Shown here in pieces: positions 7,768 to 16,907 of a stretch of DNA of 32,857 nt (its first letter is position 1; each line of letters starts with the position of its first letter). The notes beneath the pieces are model-generated. The model did not search any database, had not been told where the DNA came from, and worked only from the letters and a program-made list of their open reading frames with translations. The translations under genes and the position numbers were made by a program. The stretch spans positions 1-32,857 of the forward strand of contig JAJUGV010000027.1 of NCBI GenBank assembly GCA_029265795.1, given 5' to 3'. Source of the DNA: Alcaligenaceae bacterium. GTDB lineage: Bacteria; Pseudomonadota; Gammaproteobacteria; Burkholderiales; Burkholderiaceae_B.

Positions 7768-9744
7768 TCAGGCCACCTTCTTTATGTCACCGGAAAACAC
7801 CTTGGCATCCAGAATGCGCAAATCGGCGGCAATGCGACCCGTGCGCCCATCCTCGAATTTGACCTCGGTCTCGATGTACTGGGAGTCGCGGCCGCTGAAG
7901 AGCGCATCGACCAGTACGCTGTACTTTTGTGCAATGAAGCCTCGGCGCACCTTGCGGGTGCGAGTGAGCTCGTCGTCGTCGGGATCGAGCTCTTTGTGCA
8001 ACACCAGAAAACGGGCGACCTGCGAAGCACACAGCTTGGGATCGGTGGAAAGATCGGCGTTCACCTGCTCGACGCAATCGCGGATAAGTTCGAGAACTTC
8101 CTGCTTGCCGGCCAGATCGGTATAGCCAGCATAGGGCAGGCCTCGCCGTTCGGCCCAATTGCCCACCGCTTCGAGGTCGATGTTGATGAAAGCGCAGACT
8201 TCGTCGCGGCCATCCCCAAATGCCACTGCTTCTTTGATAAAGGGAAAGAACTTAAGTTTGTTCTCGATGTATTTGGGAGCGAACAGGCTGCCGTCCGCGA
8301 GCTTGCCGACATCCTTGGCGCGATCGATGATCTTGAGCTGCCCGTCTGTATCCAGGTAGCCGGCGTCGCCCGTGTGATACCAACCGTCCGGGGTGAACGA
8401 TTCGGCGGTGGCTTCGGGATTCTTGTAGTACTCCTTGAACAGCCCGGGGCTCTTCACCTGAATTTCACCGTTTTCGGCGACGCGGATATCTACACCATCT
8501 ACGGGCGGCCCGACGGTATCCGCCCTCACCTGGCCGTCTTCTTGTACACAGACGAACACAGAGGTTTCAGTGGACCCGTAGAGCTGCTTCAGATTGATGC
8601 CGATGGAACGGTAAAACTCGAAGAGGTCGGGGCCGATGGCCTCGCCGGCCGTGTAGGCGACCCTGACCCGACTCATGCCCAGCGCATTGCGCAAAGGGCC
8701 GTAAATAAGCAGATCGCCCAAACGATAAAGTAGCCGTTGCCAGAGGCTGACACTGGTGTCTTTATCGAGAATGCGGGTACCGACACGCCGCGCCACGCCC
8801 ATACAGCTATGGAATAGCTTGCGCTTGAGGGCGCTGGCGTCTTCCATGCGTATCATCACCTGCGTGAGCAGGCCTTCAAGGACTCGCGGCGGAGCAAAGT
8901 AATAGGTCGGCCCGATGTCGTGCATATCGATGGACACTGTGTCGGGCGATTCAGGGTGGTTCACCGTAAACCCGGTCACCAGAAACTGGGTATACGAGAA
9001 CATATTCTGGCCTATCCATGCCGGCGGCAGGTAGGCGAGCACGTCTTCGCGATCGGTGAGCCCTTCCAGCTCCTGTATGACCAGGGCACGATCAATGAGC
9101 GCATGATGGGTGAGCACTACGCCCTTGGGCTTGCCGGTGGTACCCGATGTATAGAACATGGCCGCGGGTTCGTCGGGTGACAGCCCGTTCTTGGCCTGAT
9201 TCACATGTTCCGGATTGGCGGCAAGGAAATCGCGGCCCAGCTCGAGCAGACTTTCGTAGCTCATGAGCCCTTCGTCGAGATAGTTGCGCAGCCCGCGCGG
9301 GTCATCGTAGACGACGTGTTTCAGTGCCGGGCATTCCTCGCGTGCCTCAAGCATTTTGTCGACCTGCTCTTGGTCTTCAACCACGGCGACTGCGATCGCG
9401 GCATCCTGCAGCACGTACACCATTTCAGCTGCAATAGCGTCTTGATAGAGCGGTACCGGTATGGCGCCCAAGTATTGGGCCGCCATCATCGCCAGATAAA
9501 GCCTGGGGCGGTTCTCGCCGACAATAGCCACATGCGCGCCCTTGCGCACACCGAGAGCGGCCAGCCCGTTGGCAAGCTCGGCTGCCTGCTCAGCCACCTG
9601 CTGCCAGGTAATGGTCTGCCAGATGCCAAGATCTTTTTCCCGCATGGCCGGGCGCTCACCCCGATGCCGGGCGTGGTATTCCACCCAGCCGGGAAAAGTC
9701 GCCGGCAGACCTGACGATGAGGTCGATGCTTGATGTGCCACCAT
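7768..9744 (-). CDS. Long-chain-type acyl-CoA synthetase (AMP-forming)
   Basis: First gene of the ABC transporter operon. The 658 residues match the ANL superfamily of adenylate-forming enzymes, which make acyl-CoA from a carboxylic acid, ATP and CoA. The phosphate-binding loop MFYTSGTTGKPKG sits at about 196-208, YGSTETS is in the middle, DGWYHTGDAGYLD follows, and the hinge IIDRAKDVGKLADG precedes the C-terminal lid. The length and the extra C-terminal segment (after about 560) resemble the large FadD15-like bacterial and eukaryotic-type synthetases (600-700 residues) more than E. coli FadD. AAGGAG lies just upstream of the ATG. Its place with an importer suggests it traps an incoming acid as a CoA ester. 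The chain type is unknown. Confidence 0.9.
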   Translation of the reverse strand: MVAHQASTSSSGLPATFPGWVEYHARHRGERPAMREKDLGIWQTITWQQVAEQAAELANGLAALGVRKGAHVAIVGENRPRLYLAMMAAQYLGAIPVPLYQDAIAAEMVYVLQDAAIAVAVVEDQEQVDKMLEAREECPALKHVVYDDPRGLRNYLDEGLMSYESLLELGRDFLAANPEHVNQAKNGLSPDEPAAMFYTSGTTGKPKGVVLTHHALIDRALVIQELEGLTDREDVLAYLPPAWIGQNMFSYTQFLVTGFTVNHPESPDTVSIDMHDIGPTYYFAPPRVLEGLLTQVMIRMEDASALKRKLFHSCMGVARRVGTRILDKDTSVSLWQRLLYRLGDLLIYGPLRNALGMSRVRVAYTAGEAIGPDLFEFYRSIGINLKQLYGSTETSVFVCVQEDGQVRADTVGPPVDGVDIRVAENGEIQVKSPGLFKEYYKNPEATAESFTPDGWYHTGDAGYLDTDGQLKIIDRAKDVGKLADGSLFAPKYIENKLKFFPFIKEAVAFGDGRDEVCAFINIDLEAVGNWAERRGLPYAGYTDLAGKQEVLELIRDCVEQVNADLSTDPKLCASQVARFLVLHKELDPDDDELTRTRKVRRGFIAQKYSVLVDALFSGRDSQYIETEVKFEDGRTGRIAADLRILDAKVFSGDIKKVA

Positions 9745-9857
9745 GTCTCCTTCAGCCTAAGCCTGGCCCCGTCTTTGCAGGGCCTTCTATACTTGTATCA
9801 GGATGCAACGACCCAGCATCCCGTGTGGATAAGTTATCGTTTCAATTCAGGTATAAC

Positions 9858-9873
9858 TGTCGCTGTTGCGACA
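9858..9873. promoter_or_regulatory. Candidate Crp/Fnr-family operator in divergent promoter region
   Basis: TGTCGC-TGTT-GCGACA is a perfect palindrome with 6-bp arms and a 4-bp centre, the same half-site spacing as FNR-type sites (TTGAT-N4-ATCAA). It lies 28 bp before the start codon of the Crp/Fnr-family gene at 9902 and 113 bp before the divergent acyl-CoA synthetase start. This fits autoregulation plus control of the transporter operon. Binding is inferred. Confidence 0.45.
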
Positions 9874-9901
9874 TTCGATGCTGTATTAGGGGTAATTCCT
9901 C

Positions 9902-10576
9902 ATGAGCCTTGACCATTCGCTTCAGTCCGCTACCGCCTGGTTTCCCGTATTGGGTCCCGAGGAACGGGAGCGCGTACTGCGCGACATTATCAGCACTGAT
10001 TACCCCGCTGGTGCGATGATAGAACGCAAGGGTGAACGTGCGACGGCCTGGCTGGGCGTGCTCAACGGTCTGGTGAAGGTTTCGGTCGGCACACCGGAAG
10101 GTAAAGTCGCGTCGCTGATGGGTGTGCCGGCAGGCGGATGGTTCGGCGAAGGCTCTTTGCTGAAGCGTGAAAAACGAAAATACGACGTTGTGGCACTGCG
10201 CGAGTCGACGATCCTGCGCATGCCGGAAGCCACCTTTGACTGGCTTCTTGACCGCAGCATTCCCTTCAACCGCTATTTGTTGCACCAGCTCAATGAAAGA
10301 GTGGGGCAATTCGTTGGAAAGGCCGAGTCCGACCGTCTGTTGGACCCGGAAGCTCGTGTCGCCCGCTGCCTTCTTGAGCTCATGAACCCGTTGCTGCACA
10401 CTGAGAAAGCCATGCGCCTTGACATTACCCAGGAAGAAATCGGTTACCTGGCAAGGATTTCGAGGCAGCGTGCCAATCAGGCGCTTCGCACCTTGGAAAG
10501 CGCCAAACTGGTAAGCGTGGAATACGGCGCAGTGCATGTGCTGGATCTCGAGGGGTTGTCTGCCTACGGGCAATGA
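9902..10576 (+). CDS. Crp/Fnr-family transcriptional regulator
   Basis: The 224 residues show the family layout: a cyclic-nucleotide-binding-like beta roll (about 15-120, with YPAGAMIERKGE and GGWFGEGSLL), a dimerisation helix (about 120-145), and a C-terminal winged helix (LDITQEEIGYLARISRQRANQALRTLE, 173-199). The only cysteine is in ARCLLEL (C156), so it is not an iron-sulphur FNR sensor. The Arg-Ser cAMP-contact pair of Crp is not evident near residues 85-100, so its signal is unknown. AGGGG lies 9 nt before the ATG. Being divergent from the transporter/ligase operon, with a palindrome between them, makes it the likely regulator of that operon. Confidence 0.9.
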   Translation: MSLDHSLQSATAWFPVLGPEERERVLRDIISTDYPAGAMIERKGERATAWLGVLNGLVKVSVGTPEGKVASLMGVPAGGWFGEGSLLKREKRKYDVVALRESTILRMPEATFDWLLDRSIPFNRYLLHQLNERVGQFVGKAESDRLLDPEARVARCLLELMNPLLHTEKAMRLDITQEEIGYLARISRQRANQALRTLESAKLVSVEYGAVHVLDLEGLSAYGQ

Positions 10577-10607
10577 AGGTTTACTGCGAAAACTGAATGA
10601 CGACACT

Positions 10608-10712
10608 GGGGTTAACCATGATTTGAGTCAAAAAACAGGTTCTCCAGGGAGTTCTTGCCGCCTTATACGATGACCGCGCATAAAGGTCCGTAGTAAGCTT
10701 CGGGGTTAACCC
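10608..10712. repeat. Two copies of GGGGTTAACC upstream of glutamate dehydrogenase
   Basis: GGGGTTAACC occurs at 10608-10617 and again at 10702-10711, where it is part of the perfect palindrome GGGTTAACCC (10703-10712). The copies are 94 bp apart, about nine helical turns, and both lie in the 183-bp gap before the dehydrogenase start. A further short palindrome TTTGA-G-TCAAA is at 10622-10632. The layout suggests paired operator sites; no binding protein is identified. Confidence 0.4.
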
Positions 10713-10759
10713 TCCCATATTGGGATGAACAGCATAGAAAACCTCGGCGAGACCGGAAA

Positions 10760-12052
10760 ATGTCAGAACACGAACTTACACACGCTTTACCCTCATACTT
10801 GGAACCAGATCATGTCGGCCCGTGGGGCATTTATCTGGAGCAGGTGGAAAGGGTGACCCCTTACCTGGGTCGTCAGGCTAAATGGGTTGAGACGCTCAAG
10901 CGTCCTAAGCGTGTGCTGATTGTGGATATCCCTGTAGAGCTCGATGACGGCACGATCGCCCACTTCGAAGGCTACCGTGTCCAGCACAACGTCTCTCGTG
11001 GCCCCGGCAAGGGCGGCGTTCGCTATCACCAGGATGTCACGCTGTCTGAAGTCATGGCCCTGGCCGCTTGGATGTCCGTCAAAGCCGCAGCAGTCGACCT
11101 CCCCTTTGGCGGCGCTAAAGGCGGCATACGCCTGGACCCCCGCAATTATTCGCGTGCCGAACTGGAACGCATCACGCGCCGCTACACCAGCGAAATCGGC
11201 GTCATCATCGGCCCGCACAAAGATATCCCCGCCCCTGATGTCAACACCAACGCCCAGACGATGGCTTGGATGATGGACACCTACTCAATGAATCATGGCA
11301 GCACCACTACCGGTGTCGTGACAGGCAAGCCGATTTCACTAGGCGGCAGCCTGGGCCGCGTGGAAGCCACCGGCCGCGGGGTCTTCGTGGTCGGCTGCGC
11401 CGCAGCGAAAGACAACGGCATCGACATAGAAGGGGCCCGAGTCTGCGTACAGGGTTTCGGGAACGTGGGGGGAACCGCCGCACGCCTGTTCGAAGACGCC
11501 GGCGCCAAAGTGATCGCCGTACAGGACCACACGGGTACCGTCTACAACTCCCAAGGTTTAGACGTCCTCAGCCTGCTCAAACATGTCGAGGAGAACGGCG
11601 GTGTAGCCGGTGCCCCGGATTGTGACGCATTAGCTGCCGACGAATTCTGGGGATTGGAAACCGATATCCTGATTCCTGCAGCGCTGGAAGGCCAGATTCA
11701 CGAAGGCAATGCAGATCGCATCCGCGCGCGTATCGTTATTGAAGGCGCAAACGGCCCCACCACTCCAGAAGCTGACGACATCCTGAGCAACAAGGGCATC
11801 TTCGTTGTACCCGACGTGCTGGCGAACGCCGGCGGCGTGACGGTCAGTTACTTCGAGTGGGTGCAAGACTTCTCAAGCTTCTTCTGGACTGAAGAGGAAA
11901 TCAACGAAAGGCTGGAGCGCATGATGCACCGTGCCTATACCTCTGTTGCCGGCGTGGCCGCCCAACACAAGGTCTCGCTGCGTACCGCTGCGTTTATCGC
12001 TGCATGCTCGCGCATCCTGCAGGCTCGCGAAGTCCGCGGTCTCTACCCCTGA
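10760..12052 (+). CDS. gdhA: Glutamate dehydrogenase (Glu/Leu/Phe/Val dehydrogenase family)
   Basis: Catalyses reversible oxidative deamination of glutamate to 2-oxoglutarate and ammonia in the cytoplasm. The 430 residues show the substrate-binding [10 protein letters not shown] (81-90), the active-site PFGGAKGGI with catalytic K120, the PAPDVNT segment (158-164), and the Rossmann motif [10 protein letters not shown] (231-240). The [14 protein letters not shown]-like C-terminal signature is present as [14 protein letters not shown]. The length fits the roughly 430-residue group, often NAD-linked; an acidic residue at the end of the second Rossmann strand is not clear, so cofactor choice is open. 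The ATG at 10760 follows GAGACCGGAAA, a weak ribosome site. Its stop overlaps that of convergent treY by 10 bp. Confidence 0.93.
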   Translation: MSEHELTHALPSYLEPDHVGPWGIYLEQVERVTPYLGRQAKWVETLKRPKRVLIVDIPVELDDGTIAHFEGYRVQHNVSRGPGKGGVRYHQDVTLSEVMALAAWMSVKAAAVDLPFGGAKGGIRLDPRNYSRAELERITRRYTSEIGVIIGPHKDIPAPDVNTNAQTMAWMMDTYSMNHGSTTTGVVTGKPISLGGSLGRVEATGRGVFVVGCAAAKDNGIDIEGARVCVQGFGNVGGTAARLFEDAGAKVIAVQDHTGTVYNSQGLDVLSLLKHVEENGGVAGAPDCDALAADEFWGLETDILIPAALEGQIHEGNADRIRARIVIEGANGPTTPEADDILSNKGIFVVPDVLANAGGVTVSYFEWVQDFSSFFWTEEEINERLERMMHRAYTSVAGVAAQHKVSLRTAAFIAACSRILQAREVRGLYP

Positions 12053-14748
12053 TCGCGTCGTAGCACCGCTAACGGGAAACCAGCCAGCAAATCGGCAAGC
12101 GGTATCAAACCATTGCGGGGTCCGATCCTCCGGCCCCGCAGTACATCTTCCCAGTTTGCGTCCGGTTCAGGAAGAATGAGTGCAGCATCATCTTCCCAGA
12201 AGCCTGCCGGCAGAACGGGCACACCGTCCCGGTTCTGGTGCATGCTCGCTGCGCACTTCACCGCAGCCAACACAACGATTTCCCGCCCCCGCACGAATCC
12301 CACCAGGTTCTGCGTGTCTGTGCCGCGTATTTCCACTGCTTCGTAGCCGTCGCAAAACGCAGCTGCACACTCGCGACGCAGGCCCAAGAGGGCCGCAATC
12401 AGAGCTTGTTTGATTCGCCCATCGCCCCATGCTGCCGCATCCCAGCCCTTGGCGGCCAAGGGCGGCCGAATCCGTCCGCTCGGACCCTGGAGTGCTTGCT
12501 CCAGACAATGCTCGCGAGCATGGAAATCCACCGGCCGTCGATTGTCAGGGTCCACTAGTGAAAAGTCGCGCCATTCCGTGCCCTGATAGAGGTCTGGGAT
12601 GCCGGGTGACATCAGCCGCATAGCGGTTTGCATCAGGCCGTTTGCGATGGCTCCCGGTTCCAGTCGTTGTGCGAATCCTGCCAATTCCTGCAACATTGCG
12701 TGTCCTGGCCGCCCTGGTAGCAACTCCTGCAGATAATTCAGCCAATGCTGCTCACGCTCTACCTGTGGTTCGAACCACCCCGAGATCAACTTACCTTCGC
12801 GCAGTGCTTTGATACACCACTGCGCTATGCGCTCAAGGTAATGCTTGATGTGGTCTTCGTCATCGGGAGAAAGTTCCGGCGGCCATGCCCCCAGCACGGT
12901 TTGCAGCAGCATGTAATGAAACGCCCGAGAATCTGCATCGGTCGGCAGCCCATGCTCCCAGGCGCTCATCCAGCGCCGGCTGGCATGCCACCATACTTCC
13001 GGAATTTCAGATAAGACCGCAAGGCGCGCTCGGACATCTTCGCCCCGTTTATGGTCATGAGTCGCCGTCGCGAGCAGACCACGCGGGGATGCCTCCGCAC
13101 GGTGTTCATTCGCTTGGTGAAACGCAGCGACTGACAATGCGAAAACATCCGGATGCGAGCCCACCTCATTACGTGACAGCAGGCGCCCATAGCGATAGAA
13201 GACGGTGTCTTCCAACGCCTTGGCGGCCAAGGGCGGGGTCAGTTGCTGGAAGCGCTGTATGGCCTTGCAGCCTTCATCGCTGCCGGCTGCGTCCCGGCCC
13301 AGCCAGCGATCCAATACACGTAATGCAGCCAGGGCGTCTTCATCGTTGCTCAAATCCTCGCCCGCACCCTGCAGCGCCCGATCAAACCAATACTGATCAT
13401 GTAACGCCCGCGTCCCTTCCTCTACATAGCTGCGGTAGGTGGGATAGTGCCGCAATAGCGCATCCACCGCACGAGTCAGTGCGGAGTCGTCCAGCTGACC
13501 TTCGCCTGCAGGAATGGGCAGCCGACGCAGTGCCGCAAGTAATCCCTCGCGCTCGGCAATGAAATGTCGGGCCAGCATTTCCCCACGTGCTTCAAGCAGC
13601 CAGGCATGCGGCGGTTGGGGATTGCGGCATATTTCCGTCCACGCTGCGCTCAGCGGCGCCTCGCCCGCACCGTCATGGAGCAAACCGCCGACGTCTGCAG
13701 CAAAATCGTACCCGCTCGTTCCACTCACCCGCCATCGATCATCCAGCGTTTCACCATGCGCCAGTATTTTCTCCACGACTATCCACGGGCGGTCGGTACA
13801 CAGCGAAGGTGGCCGAGAGGCTGCTGCCTTCACCATGGCATCATGCAGTCGACGGCAATAGGCCAGCGGATACGCAAGACCATCCACGTGGTCAATGCGC
13901 AGGCCGTCGATAAGCCCTTCGGCGTAAAGTTGTAAAGGCAAGGCGTGAACGGCGTCAAAAACTTCATCTTCCTCGACCCGTACACCGATCAGTTCGCTCA
14001 CCTCGAAGAAACGCCGCCAGTTGATGGAGTCAGCCGCCCGGCGCCACCATGAAAGGCAGTAATGCTGACGCTGCAACAACTGATGCAGGCGGCGCCTGCC
14101 CTCGCGATGCGAAACATCGTGGTCATGCAAAATCCTCTGCACTTCCTGCGGGGGCATTGTGTCCGCTTCTGTGGCTACCTGCAGGCCCAGAGAGGCGAGC
14201 GATTCGGGCGAAAGCGGATATGGCCGGCCATGCACGACAACATGCAGACCGCGGGCCGCTTCATGCTGCACACGAATATCGCCTGCGTAAAGTGCGCGAG
14301 CATAGGGGCGGCCAAGAAAAGGAGCGAGCACCTTGCCGGGCAATGCCGGCGCTTCCCAGTTGATGTCAAACCAGCGCGCTCGGGCGCTATGTGGGCCGAA
14401 CTTGAGCACGTCCCACCACCAGGCGTTCGCCGGGTCCGTTGCCATATGATTGGGCACGATATCGAGCAGGATTCCCATGCCGGCGCGCCTGACCTCGTGC
14501 GCAAGTCGCCGAAATGCCGGCTCGCCCCCTCTTTCTGGGTCGATTGCACCGTGGTCGACCACATCGTAGCCATGGGTAGAGCCCGACCGCGACTGCGAGA
14601 TTGGCGACAGGTACAAATGGCTTACGCCCAGCCGTGCGAAATATGACAAGTCGGCGCATACGTCGTTCAAGGTGTAGCCCGCATGGAGCTGCAGGCGCAA
14701 CGTGGCGCGCGGAGCGGTAGCCGTGTTCGAACTGTGGACAGGGCTCAT
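12043..14748 (-). CDS. treY: Malto-oligosyltrehalose synthase
   Basis: A GH13 enzyme that isomerises the reducing-end alpha-1,4 bond of a malto-oligosaccharide to alpha-1,1, giving a trehalosyl end. The 901 residues are within the TreY range. [14 protein letters not shown] opens the barrel, [10 protein letters not shown] (94-103) is conserved region [17 protein letters not shown] holds the nucleophile D286, and WIVVEKIL holds the acid/base E326. The [24 protein letters not shown] stretch near the C-terminus is a TreY hallmark. It is the last gene of the operon, and its ATG overlaps the malQ stop (ATGA). It supplies TreZ, three genes from the front of the same degradation branch. Confidence 0.95.
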   Translation of the reverse strand: MSPVHSSNTATAPRATLRLQLHAGYTLNDVCADLSYFARLGVSHLYLSPISQSRSGSTHGYDVVDHGAIDPERGGEPAFRRLAHEVRRAGMGILLDIVPNHMATDPANAWWWDVLKFGPHSARARWFDINWEAPALPGKVLAPFLGRPYARALYAGDIRVQHEAARGLHVVVHGRPYPLSPESLASLGLQVATEADTMPPQEVQRILHDHDVSHREGRRRLHQLLQRQHYCLSWWRRAADSINWRRFFEVSELIGVRVEEDEVFDAVHALPLQLYAEGLIDGLRIDHVDGLAYPLAYCRRLHDAMVKAAASRPPSLCTDRPWIVVEKILAHGETLDDRWRVSGTSGYDFAADVGGLLHDGAGEAPLSAAWTEICRNPQPPHAWLLEARGEMLARHFIAEREGLLAALRRLPIPAGEGQLDDSALTRAVDALLRHYPTYRSYVEEGTRALHDQYWFDRALQGAGEDLSNDEDALAALRVLDRWLGRDAAGSDEGCKAIQRFQQLTPPLAAKALEDTVFYRYGRLLSRNEVGSHPDVFALSVAAFHQANEHRAEASPRGLLATATHDHKRGEDVRARLAVLSEIPEVWWHASRRWMSAWEHGLPTDADSRAFHYMLLQTVLGAWPPELSPDDEDHIKHYLERIAQWCIKALREGKLISGWFEPQVEREQHWLNYLQELLPGRPGHAMLQELAGFAQRLEPGAIANGLMQTAMRLMSPGIPDLYQGTEWRDFSLVDPDNRRPVDFHAREHCLEQALQGPSGRIRPPLAAKGWDAAAWGDGRIKQALIAALLGLRRECAAAFCDGYEAVEIRGTDTQNLVGFVRGREIVVLAAVKCAASMHQNRDGVPVLPAGFWEDDAALILPEPDANWEDVLRGRRIGPRNGLIPLADLLAGFPLAVLRRDQG

Positions 14749-16907
14749 TCGCGCCTTCCCACTGGTTCACCCACGCCTCTCGCCTTGCGCAGGACAGACA
14801 GTAGGAGCGGTGCGTCGCCGTGCTGCAGCAGGGCTTCCACCGGCTGCGCCAAAGTGCGCCGCCAGTTCGGGTGGGCTGCAGCGAGCTCGCCTCCGGCCCA
14901 CCCAGGCAGATTGACCTGTTCTTGTTCGCCCAGCAAGTCTTCCAATGCCACACTCAATAAGACGGCAGGCGTGCCGGCAACGTAGGCCAGCATGGCAGCG
15001 ACAGGAGCTTCCTGCGGCAACGGCTCGTTGGGTTCGGCCAGCCCTTCATCGCATAAGGCAGACCACAACCCCTGCTTTTCTTGTTCACGGACATGGCGCT
15101 GCTGCTCTGCATGCTCAGGGCTGTACTCACCATGACGCTCGCGCCATTCAATATCCCGGCCCACCCACCATCCGCGCAATGTGGGCAGGTCGTGGGTGGT
15201 CGCCATAGCCATGGTGTTCACCGGCCAGTCTGCAGGGCGCCTGAACCGTGGCGGAGAGCCCGCCTCGCGTTCAAACCACAGCACGCTCATTCCAAGAAAA
15301 CCGCGACGCTCCATGGCCGCATCGAAACCTTCCGGCACTGTGCCCAGGTTCTCTCCTACCACTAAGGCATCATGCCGCCAGGCCTCCAGAGCGAGTAGAT
15401 CCATCAGATCATCAAGCGGATATCCTATGTATACACCTTCTGAGGCAGCGGCGCCCTCCGGCACCAGCCACATGCGTGCCATCCCGATGACATGATCCAC
15501 ACGCAGCCCTCCTGCGTGAGCAAGCACGGCCCGCAGAGTTTCGATGAAACCAGCATATCCGTTGCGTCGCAGGCCCCAGGGTGAGAAGGCGGTCAGCCCC
15601 CAGTCCTGACCGCGCGGCTGGAAGAGATCGGGCGGGGCCCCTACTGTCACTCCCGTCATAACTTGCTCCTGCCGGGACCAGGCATGACTGCCTCGCGGGT
15701 CCGTACCAACCGCCATGTCAGCGATAAGGCCGATAGGCATGACGGCAGTGGCTTGCGCCTGCGCCTCAGCGAGGCTGCGAGCCGCCAGCCACTGGAGAAA
15801 GGCGTGAAAGCGCAATTCTCGCTCGTGCGTCTCGGCAAACTCTCTTACTTTCCGGCTGCCGGGGTGATGGTACTCGGTGGGCCAATCGCGCCAGCCGTGC
15901 TGCGGACCCAAGGCGGGTGCAAAGTGGGCATGCAGGGCCTCGTAGCAGGCATGCGCGCTCAAGGCTTCTCCACCTTGCCGCCGGAACTCAAAAAACTCGT
16001 CGCTCCATCGAGCCGGCTGTAGAGACTCAAAACGATCGAAGATTCTACGCAGTTGGCTCAGGCGTTGTTCTTGGATGGTCGGCCAGTCGAGACACCCATC
16101 AGCGTCCACATACGGCAGCACTTGGCGACTATGCGGCGGCTGCAGGAATTCGGCATCGAAAACCGCTGCCGGGTCGGCATACATAGCGTTTAGAAACAAG
16201 CGGCTAGAGGGGGCATAGGGGCTGTAGCGCCCCGCGTCCGCCGTAAACATGGCATGCACAGGACTGATGGCAAGGGCGGCGGCCCCTTGTTGAGCCGCCG
16301 CAGCGGCCAGCTTCCCAAGCAGCGAAAAGTCGCCTCCCGCATCCCAACCGGGCAGCACGATATTACTCGCGGAACCCCCGGCTGCCGAAAGGCGTTGTAA
16401 GGCATAAACCTGCGCTCCCAACACTAATGCCCGCGGCTGACTAACCGCCGCCCGGCGCAGCAATGCCGTTACAGCAGGCGCCCGCGGTGGAATCACTGCA
16501 ACCGTACATTGCAGCCCCCCCATTTCCAGGCGGTGGTAACCGGGCTGACGCAACGCCGGAATCAGCGCGCGTCCACGTCCGACATCACGCGCCGTTCCCA
16601 AAACCCGACCGCCCCCTTCCAACTGCATACGGTAGTGCAGTGAGCCGCGAGCGCGCACAACAAGAGGGGCGCCGGCGCGCACAATGGCAAGCCCCGTGCG
16701 TTCCGCCGAGTCGTCTTGCATATGCAGCAATTCCAGGCTGTCTGCACACTGCGCGGGGCTCCGGCACTCCAGCCCCATACTTGCCAGCACGGCACGCAGC
16801 GTTTCCGGGCCCACCCGTCTTACCGCACCATGGACGTCCCGCCAGGCAGTCTGCAGTCCTGCAGCGTGCGCCAGCTGCAACAGCAATGCGTCAGCTTGGC
16901 CGCTCAT
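14745..16907 (-). CDS. malQ: 4-alpha-glucanotransferase (amylomaltase)
   Basis: A GH77 enzyme that transfers glucan segments between malto-oligosaccharides and can release glucose. The 720 residues resemble the long E. coli-type MalQ, with an N-terminal extension of about 160 residues before the barrel. SPVHAMFTADAGRYSPYAPSSRLFLN (215-240) is the typical entry motif, GGLRVDHVIGMARMW carries the nucleophile D471, and LVVGENLGTVPEG carries the acid/base E519. THDLPTLRGWW is also family-specific. Its start overlaps the treZ stop, and its stop overlaps the treY start (ATGA in both cases). In this operon it probably reshapes the short oligosaccharides left by GlgX and TreYZ so they can re-enter the cycle. 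Confidence 0.95.
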   Translation of the reverse strand: MSGQADALLLQLAHAAGLQTAWRDVHGAVRRVGPETLRAVLASMGLECRSPAQCADSLELLHMQDDSAERTGLAIVRAGAPLVVRARGSLHYRMQLEGGGRVLGTARDVGRGRALIPALRQPGYHRLEMGGLQCTVAVIPPRAPAVTALLRRAAVSQPRALVLGAQVYALQRLSAAGGSASNIVLPGWDAGGDFSLLGKLAAAAAQQGAAALAISPVHAMFTADAGRYSPYAPSSRLFLNAMYADPAAVFDAEFLQPPHSRQVLPYVDADGCLDWPTIQEQRLSQLRRIFDRFESLQPARWSDEFFEFRRQGGEALSAHACYEALHAHFAPALGPQHGWRDWPTEYHHPGSRKVREFAETHERELRFHAFLQWLAARSLAEAQAQATAVMPIGLIADMAVGTDPRGSHAWSRQEQVMTGVTVGAPPDLFQPRGQDWGLTAFSPWGLRRNGYAGFIETLRAVLAHAGGLRVDHVIGMARMWLVPEGAAASEGVYIGYPLDDLMDLLALEAWRHDALVVGENLGTVPEGFDAAMERRGFLGMSVLWFEREAGSPPRFRRPADWPVNTMAMATTHDLPTLRGWWVGRDIEWRERHGEYSPEHAEQQRHVREQEKQGLWSALCDEGLAEPNEPLPQEAPVAAMLAYVAGTPAVLLSVALEDLLGEQEQVNLPGWAGGELAAAHPNWRRTLAQPVEALLQHGDAPLLLSVLRKARGVGEPVGRRE

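Noticed and set aside
7105-8733. 542-codon open frame on the plus strand
   Set aside because: It lies antisense to livG and the acyl-CoA synthetase, both of which have clear family motifs; its translation shows no recognisable domain. It is a by-product of GC-rich codon use.
9792-9807. TTGTATCAGGATGCAA as an FNR box
   Set aside because: The arms are only TTG/CAA with a 10-nt centre; this does not fit TTGAT-N4-ATCAA. The GTCGC palindrome at 9858 is a better candidate.
12885-13562. 225-codon open frame on the plus strand inside treY
   Set aside because: Antisense to an intact treY; its composition is rich in Arg, Pro, His and Ser, as expected of a shadow frame.
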